A DNA stretch of 64,000 bases from Klenkia brasiliensis (GCF_900100695.1 NZ_FNCF01000004.1:186001-250000); one strand, 5' to 3'. Shown: positions 27,209 through 34,767, numbered from the stretch's first letter. Notes: generated from the sequence alone by a model not told the origin. Numbers and translations: made by a program.

Positions 27209-27900
27209 GTGAACGTGTAGCCCACGCCGTGGGCGGTCCCGATGGAGCGTCCGGCGTCCCCGGCGGCGTCGACCTTGCGGCGCAGCCGGGCGACGTACTG
27301 GTCCAGGGTGTTGTCGGCGACCCGGGCGCCGTCGGGCCAGCCGGCGGCCAGCAGGTCCCGGCGCCGGACCACCTCTCCAGAGCGGGCCATCAGCGCGGCG
27401 AGGACCCGGAACTCGGTCGGGGTCAGCCGCTGCGTGCCCGAGGGGCCGACCAGGGCATGGGTGGTCGGGTCGAGGGCCAGCCCGGAGGGCGCCGGCCGGG
27501 CCGCGGCCGACCGGCGCAGGGCGACCCGCAGCCGGGCCACCAGCTCGCTGAGGTGGAAGGGCTTGGCCAGGTAGTCGTCACCGCCGGCGGCGAACCCGGA
27601 CAGGACGTCGTGCAGCTGGTCGCGGGCGGTCAGGAACAGGACTGGCGCGGTCAACCCGGCCGCGCGCAGCGCCTGGCAGACGTCGCGGCCGTCGGAGTCG
27701 GGCAGGCCGATGTCCAGGACCACCGCGTCGAAGGCGTCGGGGCCGGCGCCGCGCACCGCGCCGAGCGCACCCGCGCCGTCCCGGGCGGTGACGACGACGA
27801 CGTCGTGCTCGCGCAGCCCGCGGGCCAGTACGTCGCGCAGCCCGTGGTCGTCCTCGACGACCAGCACCCGGGGCTCGAGTTCGCTCACGGAACCCATCAT
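27205..27900 (-). CDS. OmpR-family response regulator
   Basis: 231 aa if started at ATG 27900; ATG 27897 and GTG 27888 are close alternatives with similarly weak ribosome-binding sites. Receiver with E16/D17/D18, phospho-Asp near 63 (VVLDIGLPDSDGRDV), LTARDQ and DYLAKPFHLSELV. Winged helix ends in NTLDQYVARLRRKV...IGTAHGVGYTFT. It is the predicted binder of the CAGGTCGTG tandem repeats at 25826 and 27931. The latter lies between this gene and the divergent COG4705 gene, allowing autoregulation. Confidence 0.93.
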   Translation of the reverse strand: MMGSVSELEPRVLVVEDDHGLRDVLARGLREHDVVVVTARDGAGALGAVRGAGPDAFDAVVLDIGLPDSDGRDVCQALRAAGLTAPVLFLTARDQLHDVLSGFAAGGDDYLAKPFHLSELVARLRVALRRSAAARPAPSGLALDPTTHALVGPSGTQRLTPTEFRVLAALMARSGEVVRRRDLLAAGWPDGARVADNTLDQYVARLRRKVDAAGDAGRSIGTAHGVGYTFT

Positions 27901-27930
27901 GGGGTGACCTGCCCCGATCGTCGGCGAACC

Positions 27931-27947
27931 GTTCAGGTCGTGTGCAG
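27931..27947 (+). promoter_or_regulatory. Candidate operator before COG4705 gene 2: tandem repeat, 11-bp period
   Basis: GTTCAGGTCGTGTGCAG contains TTCAG and TGCAG one 11-bp turn apart. It matches the site in front of the DedA operon in 15 of 17 positions and sits 24 bases upstream of the ATG at 27971, also 31 bases from the divergent regulator start. Confidence 0.62.
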
Positions 27948-27970
27948 ACGACGGGCCCGACGCTGCCGCC

Positions 27971-28774
27971 ATGACCACACCCCTGGCCCCCTCGACGGGG
28001 CGCGCGCTGCTGAACAAGGTCCCCGAGGTCACCATCTGGTTCTGGGTCATCAAGATCCTGGCCACCACGGTCGGGGAGACCGCCGCTGACTACCTCAACG
28101 ACACCCTCGGGTTCGGGCTGACCAACACCACCCTGGTCATCGGGGCGGTCTTCCTCGTCGTCCTCGGCTTCCAGTTCCGGGCCCGGCGCTACATCGCGCC
28201 CCTGTACTGGGCCACGGTCGTGCTGATCAGCGTCGTCGGCACGCTGATCACTGACAACCTGACCGACAACCTGGGGGTGCCGCTGGAGGCCACCACCGCC
28301 GTCTTCGCCGTCGCGCTGGGCCTCACCTTCGCCGGCTGGTACGCCTCGGAGCGCACCCTGTCGATCCACTCGATCGTCACCCGTCGCCGGGAGGCCTTCT
28401 ACTGGCTTGCCATCCTGTTCACCTTCGCCCTCGGCACCGCAGCCGGTGACCTGACCGCCGAGCGCCTCGGTGCCGGGTACTGGCTGTCGGCGCTGCTGTT
28501 CGCTGCGCTGATCGGTGCGGTGGCCGCCAGCCACCTGGTGTTCAAGGCCAACGCGGTGCTGACCTTCTGGATCGCCTACGTGCTCACCCGCCCGCTGGGT
28601 GCGTCGCTGGGCGACGGGTTCTCGCAGGACAAGGTCGACGGCGGCCTGGGTCTCGGCACGACTCTGACCAGCGTGCTGTTCCTGGTCACCATCGTCGCGG
28701 TCGTGACCTACCTGGCGGTGAGCAAGCGAGACCAGCTGCCCCCGGTCGAGACCGACGCGGTGCGCCAGGGCTAG
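27971..28774 (+). CDS. COG4705-family multi-pass membrane protein
   Basis: 267 aa, about eight membrane segments. Shared family blocks: NKVPEVTIWFWVIKILATTV followed by GETAAD, LSIHSIVTRRREAFYWLAIL, and [20 protein letters not shown]. The protein alternates helices and short charged loops (RARRY, TRRREA, KRDQ). Function unknown in the family. It is monocistronic, divergent from the response regulator with a tandem operator in between, so it is probably the main target of that two-component system. The short variant starts directly with the conserved domain, unlike the 340-aa paralogue at 24161. Confidence 0.88.
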   Translation: MTTPLAPSTGRALLNKVPEVTIWFWVIKILATTVGETAADYLNDTLGFGLTNTTLVIGAVFLVVLGFQFRARRYIAPLYWATVVLISVVGTLITDNLTDNLGVPLEATTAVFAVALGLTFAGWYASERTLSIHSIVTRRREAFYWLAILFTFALGTAAGDLTAERLGAGYWLSALLFAALIGAVAASHLVFKANAVLTFWIAYVLTRPLGASLGDGFSQDKVDGGLGLGTTLTSVLFLVTIVAVVTYLAVSKRDQLPPVETDAVRQG

Positions 28775-29136
28775 CGCGAGGTCGGGCGGGCCACGGCCGT
28801 CGCTGTAGGCGGTGACGGCCACGGCTCGCCGCGGTGAGGGTCGCCCCTGCTCGTCGAGAGGTGCGCGCACGAGGTCTCGCCGCTCGTCCGGGCCCGTGGC
28901 CACGGGTGCGCCCAGGTACTGCGGCACGCCCGGGAACACGGCGCGACGCTGCCGAAGAGGCTGCCGATGACCTGCTTGGAATGGCGAACTGGTTCCGTAA
29001 TCGGTTCGATGTACCGAGAATGGGGCGGTTGAGAAGTGCTGTGGCGGAATTCGGACTTTGGTTCGAGGCGCTGATTTCGCAGGTCAGACCCACGTTCTCA
29101 ACGCCAGCCGCACACCATGAATACAACAAGATCAAC
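28775..29136. other. Non-coding right end of the island, attR-proximal
   Basis: About 360 bases without a convincing gene. The first 200 are normal GC-rich DNA. From about 28975 to 29136 the composition turns visibly less GC-rich than anything else in the window (for example cgtaatcggttcgatgtacc and catgaatacaacaagatcaa). This resembles the arms flanking a phage or element attachment site. Open frames crossing it have no family resemblance. Confidence 0.6.
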
Positions 29137-29172
29137 TCGAACGGTTTCTGGTTCGAGTCCAGACGGGGGAGC
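29137..29172 (+). repeat. attR: 36-bp direct repeat of the tRNA-Asn 3' half
   Basis: Exact copy of 6468-6503 (anticodon-stem 3' strand, variable loop, T-arm, acceptor 3' strand plus one base). It lacks the 5' half, so it is not a tRNA gene. Right boundary of the island. Confidence 0.92.
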
Positions 29173-29175
29173 ACC

Positions 29176-29209
29176 AGAGCCTGGTCAGACCTCGGTCTGA
29201 CCAGGCTCT
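29176..29209 (+). terminator. Hairpin terminator, probably the original tRNA-Asn terminator
   Basis: Perfect 15-bp arms (agagcctggtcagac / gtctgaccaggctct) with loop ctcg, starting 3 bases after the attR repeat. Position directly behind the tRNA 3' end copy suggests it ended the tRNA transcript before the island inserted. Confidence 0.82.
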
Positions 29210-29239
29210 CGGTATGTCGGGGTCGTGTCGTCGTCGCGC

Positions 29240-29584
29240 TCACCCCGCGGGTGGGCCGTGGCCGACGGTCGGGCCGCCGAGGTTGAGCAGCACGACGCCG
29301 ACGACGACCAGCAGGATCCCGGCGACCTGCCACCCGGTGACCTGCTGGTCGAGGAAGACCGCGCCGATGGACACCACGGCCAGCGTGCCCACCGCCGACC
29401 ACAGCGCGTAGGCGATCCCGACCGGCACGGTCTTCACGACCTGGGAGAGCAGGAAGAACGAGGCGGCGTAGCCGAGCACCACCAGGACGCTGACCCCGGG
29501 GCGGGTGAAGCCGAGGGTCCGGGGGAGCAGCGAGGTGGCGGCGACCTCGGCGGCGATGGCTCCGGCGAGCAGGACGTAGGGCAC
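29240..29584 (-). CDS. Small multidrug resistance (SMR) family transporter
   Basis: 114 aa, four membrane helices. SMR signatures: VLLAGAIAAEVAATSLLPRT with the essential Glu in helix 1, VPVGIAYALWSAVGTLAVVS in helix 3, and VTGWQVAGILLVVVGVVLLN in helix 4. Members export quaternary ammonium or guanidinium compounds as dimers. GTG 29584 lies 26 bases after the tauD stop, so it is the last gene of the taurine operon. A role tied to sulfonate metabolism (efflux of an amine or aminosulfonate by-product) is conceivable but unproven. Confidence 0.92.
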   Translation of the reverse strand: MPYVLLAGAIAAEVAATSLLPRTLGFTRPGVSVLVVLGYAASFFLLSQVVKTVPVGIAYALWSAVGTLAVVSIGAVFLDQQVTGWQVAGILLVVVGVVLLNLGGPTVGHGPPAG

Positions 29585-29610
29585 CCGGTGATCCTGCCCG
29601 CCGGTGCCGG

Positions 29611-30462
29611 TCAGACCCCGACCGGCTCGTCGCCGCGCAGGGTGATGCGGTGCATGATCCGCCGGAAGTCGCCGTAGTCGCGGTTGGCGTAGTGCAGCGT
29701 GGCCCGGTTGTCCCACATGGCGACGTCGCCCTCGCTCCACCGGTGCCGGACGATGTGCTCGGGCTTGGTGATGTGGGCGTAGAAGAGGTCCAGCAGGTGC
29801 CGGCTCTCGGCGTCGGAGACCCCGCTGATGTGCGAGGTGAAGCCCGGGTTGACGAACAGGCTGCGCCGGCCGGTCTCGGGGTGCACCCGCACCACGGGGT
29901 GCTCGACCGGCTCCAGGCGGGCGACGTCCTCGCCTTCCCAGCTGTTGCCGCCCCGCTGGGCCAGGTAGTAGCCGAACTCCCGGGTGCCGTCGTGCACGGC
30001 GGTCAGCTGGTCGGCGAGCCGCCGGACCGGCTCGGACAGCGAGGCGTAGGCGGCCTCCGCGTCGGCCCATTGGGTGTCCCCGCCCACCGGGGGGATCGAC
30101 ACCGCCCGCAGGATCGAGCCCAGGGGAGGACGCCGGACGAAGGTGACGTCGGTGTGCCAGATGTCGGCGAAGCCGTTGTCGGCGGCGTCGAGCGCGTAGA
30201 TCTCCGGGTGCGCCTCGTCGACGCCCTTGATGACGGGGTGCGAGGGGGTGAGCTCGCCGACCCGGTTGCCCAGCCGCACCTGGGAGTCGGGGTCGAGGTC
30301 CTGGCCGCCGAAGAAGAGCACCTTGTGCTCCACCAGTGCGGCCCGGACGGCGGCGATCTGCTCGTCGGTGGCCTGCGCGAGGTCGAGGCCGTGGATGCGG
30401 GCGCCGTGGAAGGCGCCGAGGCGCTCGACGACCAGGGTGTCGGTGGATGCGAGCAAGGTCAT
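29611..30462 (-). CDS. tauD: TauD/TfdA-family 2-oxoglutarate-dependent dioxygenase (taurine dioxygenase)
   Basis: 283 aa. Fe(II)/2-oxoglutarate enzyme that oxidises taurine or related sulfonates, releasing sulfite and an aldehyde in the cytoplasm. The iron triad is visible: IWHTDVTFVRRP (His and Asp), and the distal His in MHRITLRGDEPV with the 2-oxoglutarate-binding Arg. The substrate pocket segments GARIHGLDLAQ, NPGFTSHISG and YANRDYGD match TauD. It lies 25 bases after the ATPase stop in the order tauC-tauA-tauB-tauD-SMR. Substrate could be another alkanesulfonate, but the adjacent TauA-like binding protein favours taurine. Confidence 0.94.
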   Translation of the reverse strand: MTLLASTDTLVVERLGAFHGARIHGLDLAQATDEQIAAVRAALVEHKVLFFGGQDLDPDSQVRLGNRVGELTPSHPVIKGVDEAHPEIYALDAADNGFADIWHTDVTFVRRPPLGSILRAVSIPPVGGDTQWADAEAAYASLSEPVRRLADQLTAVHDGTREFGYYLAQRGGNSWEGEDVARLEPVEHPVVRVHPETGRRSLFVNPGFTSHISGVSDAESRHLLDLFYAHITKPEHIVRHRWSEGDVAMWDNRATLHYANRDYGDFRRIMHRITLRGDEPVGV

Positions 30463-30487
30463 GACGGCTCCTCGGATCGGGTGGGTG

Positions 30488-31297
30488 CTAGCTGGCGACG
30501 GTGCGGACGGCGGCGCCGATCTCGGCGCGGAAGGCGGCGTACTCCGGTGACCCGCGCAGTTCGTCGGGCTCGACGCCGGTGCGGGGCAGGTCGACGGCGA
30601 CGTCGAGGGCGACCGTCCCGGGCGCTCGGGTGAGGACGATGACCCGGGAGGCGAGGAACACGGCCTCGTCGACGCTGTGGGTGACGAACACCGAGCTGAG
30701 CCCGGTCTGCGCGCTGACCCCGCGGAGGTCCTCCTGCAGCCGCTCGCGGGTGAGCGCGTCGAGGGCGGCGAAGGGCTCGTCGAGCAGCAGCAGGGGGTGC
30801 GCGCCGGCCAGGGCCCGGGCGATGGCGATCCGCTGCTGCTGGCCGCCGGAGACCTCCCAGGTGCGCCGACCGGCCACGCCCTCGAGCCCGACGCGGGCCA
30901 GCAGCTCGCCGGCCCGCGCCCGCCGCTCCTCGCGGGCCACCCCGGCCAGCCTGAGGGCGAGCTCGACGTTGCCGCCGACGGTCCGCCAGGGGAACAGCCG
31001 GGCCTGCTGGAAGACGACGCCGGCCTGCCGGCCCGGTTCGGGTTGGTCCCCGTCGACGGTGAGCGTGCCGCGGGTGGGGGTCTCGAAGCCAGCGACCAGC
31101 CGCAGCAGGGTGCTCTTGCCGCAGCCGGAGGGGCCGACCAGGACCAGGGACTCCCCGGCCGGCACTTCCAGCGTCACCGGGCCGAGGGCGTGCACGGCGT
31201 CCCGGCCCTGGCCGTAGTCGTGCTCCACCCCCCGCAGCGACAGGGCGCCGCCCCGGGGCGTGGTCAGCGGGGTCGCCGCCGGCTGGTCACTGGCCAC
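30488..31297 (-). CDS. tauB: Taurine/sulfonate ABC transporter ATP-binding protein
   Basis: 269 aa from GTG 31297, overlapping the end of the binding-protein gene by 11 bases. Walker A GPSGCGKST, Q-loop VVFQQARLFPWRTVGGNV (the QxxxLxPWxTVxxN form of the TauB/SsuB family), signature VSGGQQQRIAIARAL, Walker B LLLLDEPFAALD, switch His THSVDEAV. Energises uptake by the TauA/TauC partners next to it. A short Gly/Pro/Thr-rich N-terminal extension of about 18 aa precedes the ABC domain. Confidence 0.95.
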   Translation of the reverse strand: MASDQPAATPLTTPRGGALSLRGVEHDYGQGRDAVHALGPVTLEVPAGESLVLVGPSGCGKSTLLRLVAGFETPTRGTLTVDGDQPEPGRQAGVVFQQARLFPWRTVGGNVELALRLAGVAREERRARAGELLARVGLEGVAGRRTWEVSGGQQQRIAIARALAGAHPLLLLDEPFAALDALTRERLQEDLRGVSAQTGLSSVFVTHSVDEAVFLASRVIVLTRAPGTVALDVAVDLPRTGVEPDELRGSPEYAAFRAEIGAAVRTVAS

Positions 31298-32342
31298 CGG
31301 TGACGTCGTCCTCGAGGCCGTCGTTGTAGATCGCGTCCTGGAAGGTCTCCAGGGACGGTGCGTCGGGGATCTGCTGCTGGTCGGCGAGGAACCGGGCGGC
31401 GTCCTCGAGGTTGGCGGCCAGGTTGCCCGGGCCGTCGGCGCCACCGAGCCACTGGTCGCTGGCCTCGTCGGCCGGGCTCAGGAAGATGCCCTGGCTGAGC
31501 TGGGTGGCGGCCTCGTCGGCGTCGATGCCCAGCTGCCGGCCCACGGCCGCTGCGGCGGCGTCGGGGTCGTCGGCGATCAGCTGCAGGGCGCGGGCCTGCA
31601 CCTGACGCCAGGCCGAGACGGCGTCCGGGTGGTCCTCGATGAAGGAGGTGGCAGCGACCCCCAGGTCGAGGGTGGGCTTGCCGCCCTGGGCCAGTTCGGC
31701 GCTGGTGGTCAGCGTGGTGCCGCTGTCCTGCAGCTCGGCCAGAGTCGGGAGCCAGACGTAGGCGGCGTCGATGTCCCCGCGGGTCCAGGCGGCCAGGATG
31801 TCGGCCGGCTGCAGGTCGATCAGGTCGACCTGGGAGCTGTCGACGCCGGCGTCGTCGAGGGCGGCGAGCAGGCTGTAGTGCGAGGTGGAGGCGAAGGGGG
31901 TGGCGACCTTCTTGCCGACCAGGTCCGACACCGAGCTGATGCCGGCGCCGTCGCGGGCGACCAGGGCTTCGTTGTCGCCGGCGACGTCGAGGATCCAGGT
32001 GACCTGGTAGGGGATGTTCAGCGGTTCGGAGAGCCCGCGGGCCACCGGGCTGGAGCCGATGGCGGCGATGTCGACCGCGTCGGCGACGAAGGCGGTGTTG
32101 ATGCTGGCGCCGGAGTCGAACAGGGTCCACTCGATGTCGTAGTCGGGCAGCGCGTCCTCCAGCCAGCCCTGGTCCTTCACGACGAGGTCGCCGCTGGGGA
32201 AGTTCTGGTAGGCGATGCGGATCGTCGGCCGGTCGCCGTCGGCGGAGTCGTCCGAGCCGCCGCCGCAGGCGGTGACGCCGGCGAGCAGGGCGGTCAGGGA
32301 CAGGGCTGCGGCAAGACGCCGCCAGCCGCGGTGCGCGGTCAT
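31287..32342 (-). CDS. tauA: Taurine ABC transporter substrate-binding lipoprotein
   Basis: 351 aa from ATG 32342. Lipoprotein signal ending LLAGVTACGGG, then a TauA/SsuA periplasmic-binding fold: FDSGASINTAFVADAVDIAA, IGSSPVARGLS, FASTSHYSLLAALDDAGV, LQPADILAAWTRGDIDAAYV. These last two elements are especially close to TauA (taurine) rather than SsuA. Anchored outside the membrane, it delivers substrate to TauC/TauB. Second gene of the operon, 74 bases after the permease. The acidic C terminus (GLEDDVTGGQ) runs into the ATPase gene. Confidence 0.94.
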   Translation of the reverse strand: MTAHRGWRRLAAALSLTALLAGVTACGGGSDDSADGDRPTIRIAYQNFPSGDLVVKDQGWLEDALPDYDIEWTLFDSGASINTAFVADAVDIAAIGSSPVARGLSEPLNIPYQVTWILDVAGDNEALVARDGAGISSVSDLVGKKVATPFASTSHYSLLAALDDAGVDSSQVDLIDLQPADILAAWTRGDIDAAYVWLPTLAELQDSGTTLTTSAELAQGGKPTLDLGVAATSFIEDHPDAVSAWRQVQARALQLIADDPDAAAAAVGRQLGIDADEAATQLSQGIFLSPADEASDQWLGGADGPGNLAANLEDAARFLADQQQIPDAPSLETFQDAIYNDGLEDDVTGGQ

Positions 32343-32416
32343 GGGGTTCCTTCGGGGTGGGGTCCGACCCGGCGGGCCGGAGGTCTGCGGGGAGTGCGGA
32401 GGGGGCGGCGGCGGGG

Positions 32417-33280
32417 TCAGGCGCGGCCGCGCCACGGCACGACCCGCCGCTCGACGGCGCGCAGCGCGGCGTCGATGAGCAGGCCGGAGATGCCGATGGC
32501 GAAGAGTCCGAGGATCACGACGTCGGACTGGTTGAAGGCCTGGGCCTGGCGGATCATGCCGCCGATCCCGGGAAGGCCGTTGACCGTCTCGGCGGCCACC
32601 AGGGAGGAGTAGGCGATGCCGACGGCCAGCCGGACGCCGGTGGAGATCTCCGGCAGCGCCGAGGGCAGCACCACGCTGATCGTGGTCTGCCACCGACTGG
32701 CGCCCATCGCCCGGGCGGCCTCCACCAGGGTTGCCGGGGCGCCGACGACGGCTGCCGCGGTGGCGACCGCGACCGGCGGCATGGCCGCGATGCCGAGCAG
32801 CCAGATCTTGGGTGACTCGTCGATGCCCAGCCAGATGATCAGCAGGCTGAAGTAGGCCAGCGGCGGCAGGGTGCGCAGGAAGGTCACCCAGGGCTCGACG
32901 ACGACCCGGACCCAGGGCAGGGTCCCCATGAGCAGCCCGACGACGAGGCCGGCGGCGACGCCGAACAGCGACCCGAGACCGATGCGGCCCAGGCTGATGC
33001 CGAGGTGGTCGATCAGGTAGTGGCCCTGGTAGCCGACCACACCGTCGTTGGTGGTCGAGGTGCGCACGAGCGCCTCCCAGACCGCGCCCGGTGAGGGCAG
33101 CAGCACCGGGCTCCAGATCTGCAGCGAGTACAGCAGCTGCCACAGCGCCAGCAGGACGCCGGTGGCCAGGATGCGGACGCCGACGCGGCGCCAGCGGCTG
33201 GCGGAGCGGGCGAGCCGCGGGCGGCCGGGGGCGGCGCCGGTGGGCGCCTCCTCCTCGGCACGCGCGAGCAGGGTGGTCAC
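32417..33280 (-). CDS. tauC: Taurine/sulfonate ABC transporter permease
   Basis: 287 aa, six helices. The BPD_transp_1 motif is EAARAMGASRWQTTISVVLPSALPEI; the ABC-facing loop EAA---G---------I-LP is intact. Also FLRTLPPLAYFSLLIIWLGI and NGLPGIGGMIRQAQ, typical of TauC/SsuC. GTG 33280 is the first long gene after a 26-aa leader peptide ORF 68 bases upstream. The gene order permease, binding protein, ATPase differs from E. coli tauABCD. Confidence 0.93.
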   Translation of the reverse strand: MTTLLARAEEEAPTGAAPGRPRLARSASRWRRVGVRILATGVLLALWQLLYSLQIWSPVLLPSPGAVWEALVRTSTTNDGVVGYQGHYLIDHLGISLGRIGLGSLFGVAAGLVVGLLMGTLPWVRVVVEPWVTFLRTLPPLAYFSLLIIWLGIDESPKIWLLGIAAMPPVAVATAAAVVGAPATLVEAARAMGASRWQTTISVVLPSALPEISTGVRLAVGIAYSSLVAAETVNGLPGIGGMIRQAQAFNQSDVVILGLFAIGISGLLIDAALRAVERRVVPWRGRA

Positions 33281-33348
33281 AGGGGGACTCCACGGAGCAG
33301 GCCCCGGCGCGTGAGGGCGGACCGGTGGCGGGGTCAGGTGAGGAGAGG

Positions 33349-33429
33349 TCAGCGCGTGCGCAGACAGAGGGCGCTGCAGACGCGCCCGTGGTCGACCACC
33401 CGGCGAACGGTGAGCAGGCTGTGTCGCAC
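33349..33429 (-). CDS. Small leader peptide of the tau operon
   Basis: 26 codons from GTG 33429 (an in-frame GTG at 33438 is possible), with GAGG 8 bases before the chosen start. The peptide starts MRHSLLTVRRVVDHGRVCSA and ends LCLRTR. The core LLTxRRxVDxGR-x2-SALC recurs in two other tiny ORFs of the window, before metN and before ssuA. Leader peptides of this shape precede sulfur-uptake genes in many actinobacteria. Cys codons near the end could let cysteine supply control ribosome speed and downstream expression. Mechanism is inferred. Confidence 0.75.
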   Translation of the reverse strand: MRHSLLTVRRVVDHGRVCSALCLRTR

Positions 33430-33536
33430 TGCACTCACCTCGTCCTGGTCCGTGGGCTCCCGCCCGGGTCGACGGCGGCAACCTATGTGCCCGACTGCTA
33501 TCCCGTCAATTCCCATCGACATGGTGCACTTCACCG
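33430..33536. promoter_or_regulatory. Divergent promoter region, tau leader / SsuD-like monooxygenase
   Basis: 107 bases between divergent start codons. It contains the locally AT-richer stretch cctatgtgcccgactgctat and gtcaattcccatcgacat, plausible promoter elements, but no hexamer pair can be called with certainty. Confidence 0.35.
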
Positions 33537-34616
33537 GTGGAGATGCACTGGTTCCTGCCCACCCGGGGCGACAGCCGCGACGTCGGCCCGGCGACCACCG
33601 ACCGCGGGCACAACGCCGCCGCACTGCGCCGGCGGCCGACCCTGGACTACCTGGGCGCGGTGGCCCAGGCCGCCGAGCAGGCCGGGTTCGCCGCCGTGCT
33701 GACCCCGACCGGGTCCGGCTGCGAGGACGCCTGGGTGACCTGCGCGGCGCTGCTGGACCGCACCCGGCGGCTGCACTTCCTGGTCGCGTTCCGGCCCGGC
33801 TTCATCGCCCCGGTGCTGGCCGCGCAGCAGGCGGCGAGCTTCCAGCGGTTGTCGGGGGGTCGGCTGCGGCTCAACGTGGTGGCCGGCGGGGACCCGGTCG
33901 AGCAGCGGGCCTACGGCGACTTCGCCGACCACGACGCCCGCTACGCCCGCACCGCGGAGTTCCTCGAGGTGGTGCGCCGCTGCTTCGCCGGGGAGCGCTT
34001 CGACCTGGCCGGTGAGCACGTGCGGGTGGAGGGCGCCGGGTTGACCAACCCGCCCGACGTCGTCCCGCCGGTCTACCTGGGCGGGGCGTCCGGGCCGGCC
34101 GAGGACGTCGCCGCGAAGTACGTCGACACCTACCTGACCTGGGGCGAGCCGCCGACGATGGTCGCCGAGCGGCTGGACCGGGTGCGTGAGAAGGCCGCAG
34201 CGCAGGGCCGCACGGTCCGGTTCGGGATCCGGCTGCACGTGGTCAGCCGGGACACGCCCGAACAGGCCTGGGCCGAGGCCGACCGGATGCTCGCCGGGAT
34301 GCCCGCCCACGCGGTCGCGGCCACCCAGGAGCGCTTCGCCCGGATGGACTCCGTCGGCCAGGCCCGGATGGCCTCGCTGCACGGCGGGTCGGCCGGGGAC
34401 GGCGCCCGGTCTCTGGAGGTGGCGCCGAACCTGTGGGCCGGCATCGGGCTGGTCCGGGAGGGCGCGGCGACCGCCCTGGTGGGCAGCCACGAGCAGGTCG
34501 CCGCGCGGATCACCGAGTACGCCGACCTGGGGTTCGACGAGTTCGTGCTCTCGGGCTACCCGCACCTGGAGGAGGCCTGGCGGGTGGGCGAGGAGGTCCT
34601 CCCGCTCCTGCGCTGA
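33537..34616 (+). CDS. ssuD: LLM-class flavin-dependent alkanesulfonate monooxygenase (SsuD-like)
   Basis: 359 aa, reduced-FMN-dependent oxygenase that splits alkanesulfonates to aldehyde and sulfite. SsuD signatures: MHWFLPTRGD at the start, FAAVLTPTGSGCEDAWV (active-site Cys), FLVAFRPGFIAPVLAAQQAA, SGGRLRLNVVAGGDP, YLGGASGPAEDVAAKY and YLTWGEPPTMVAERL. Start is GTG 33537 or ATG 33543; both lack a normally spaced ribosome-binding site, so the mRNA may have a very short leader. No SsuE flavin reductase lies nearby. Divergent from the taurine operon, and probably co-regulated by sulfur limitation. Confidence 0.93.
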   Translation: MEMHWFLPTRGDSRDVGPATTDRGHNAAALRRRPTLDYLGAVAQAAEQAGFAAVLTPTGSGCEDAWVTCAALLDRTRRLHFLVAFRPGFIAPVLAAQQAASFQRLSGGRLRLNVVAGGDPVEQRAYGDFADHDARYARTAEFLEVVRRCFAGERFDLAGEHVRVEGAGLTNPPDVVPPVYLGGASGPAEDVAAKYVDTYLTWGEPPTMVAERLDRVREKAAAQGRTVRFGIRLHVVSRDTPEQAWAEADRMLAGMPAHAVAATQERFARMDSVGQARMASLHGGSAGDGARSLEVAPNLWAGIGLVREGAATALVGSHEQVAARITEYADLGFDEFVLSGYPHLEEAWRVGEEVLPLLR

Positions 34617-34663
34617 CTCCGCACCGCGCACCAGTTCGGCAGGGATGTGCATCGCCAGGCTGG

Positions 34664-34726
34664 TCGGGTGCACTCCGGGGCTTCGTCCTCGACGTCGCCA
34701 CCGGGAAGCTGCACGAGGTCCCCTGA
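34664..34726 (+). pseudogene. Carbonic anhydrase C-terminal remnant (tentative)
   Basis: The 20 codons before the stop at 34724 encode SGALRGFVLDVATGKLHEVP. The sequence RGFVxDVxTGxLxEV is how many actinobacterial beta-carbonic anhydrases end. The rest of that enzyme (about 180 aa with its zinc CxDxR/HxxC motifs) is absent upstream, where ssuD ends at 34616. Probably a relic of a gene lost when the sulfur genes joined; the match is short, so moderate doubt remains. Confidence 0.4.
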
Positions 34727-34731
34727 CCGAC

Positions 34732-34767
34732 GATCCGGAGCCCGGTCGTCGATCCGGGCTCCGGATC
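34732..34767. terminator. Hairpin terminator upstream of the metNIQ leader
   Basis: Perfect 14-bp arms GATCCGGAGCCCGG / CCGGGCTCCGGATC with loop tcgtcgat, 5 bases after the carbonic-anhydrase-like stop. It separates ssuD transcription from the met operon. Confidence 0.82.

Noticed and set aside
29137-29172. Second tRNA-Asn gene
   Set aside because: Only the 3' half is present; no acceptor 5' strand, D-arm or anticodon precedes it, so it is an attachment-site copy.
28834-29286. Open frame of 150 codons crossing the attR repeat
   Set aside because: It reads through the tRNA fragment and the terminator hairpin, has no family resemblance and no ribosome-binding site.
34433-34726. Full 97-codon gene ending in the carbonic-anhydrase-like tail
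   Set aside because: Its first 75 codons are a shadow frame of ssuD and the following spacer; only the last 20 codons resemble a protein family.
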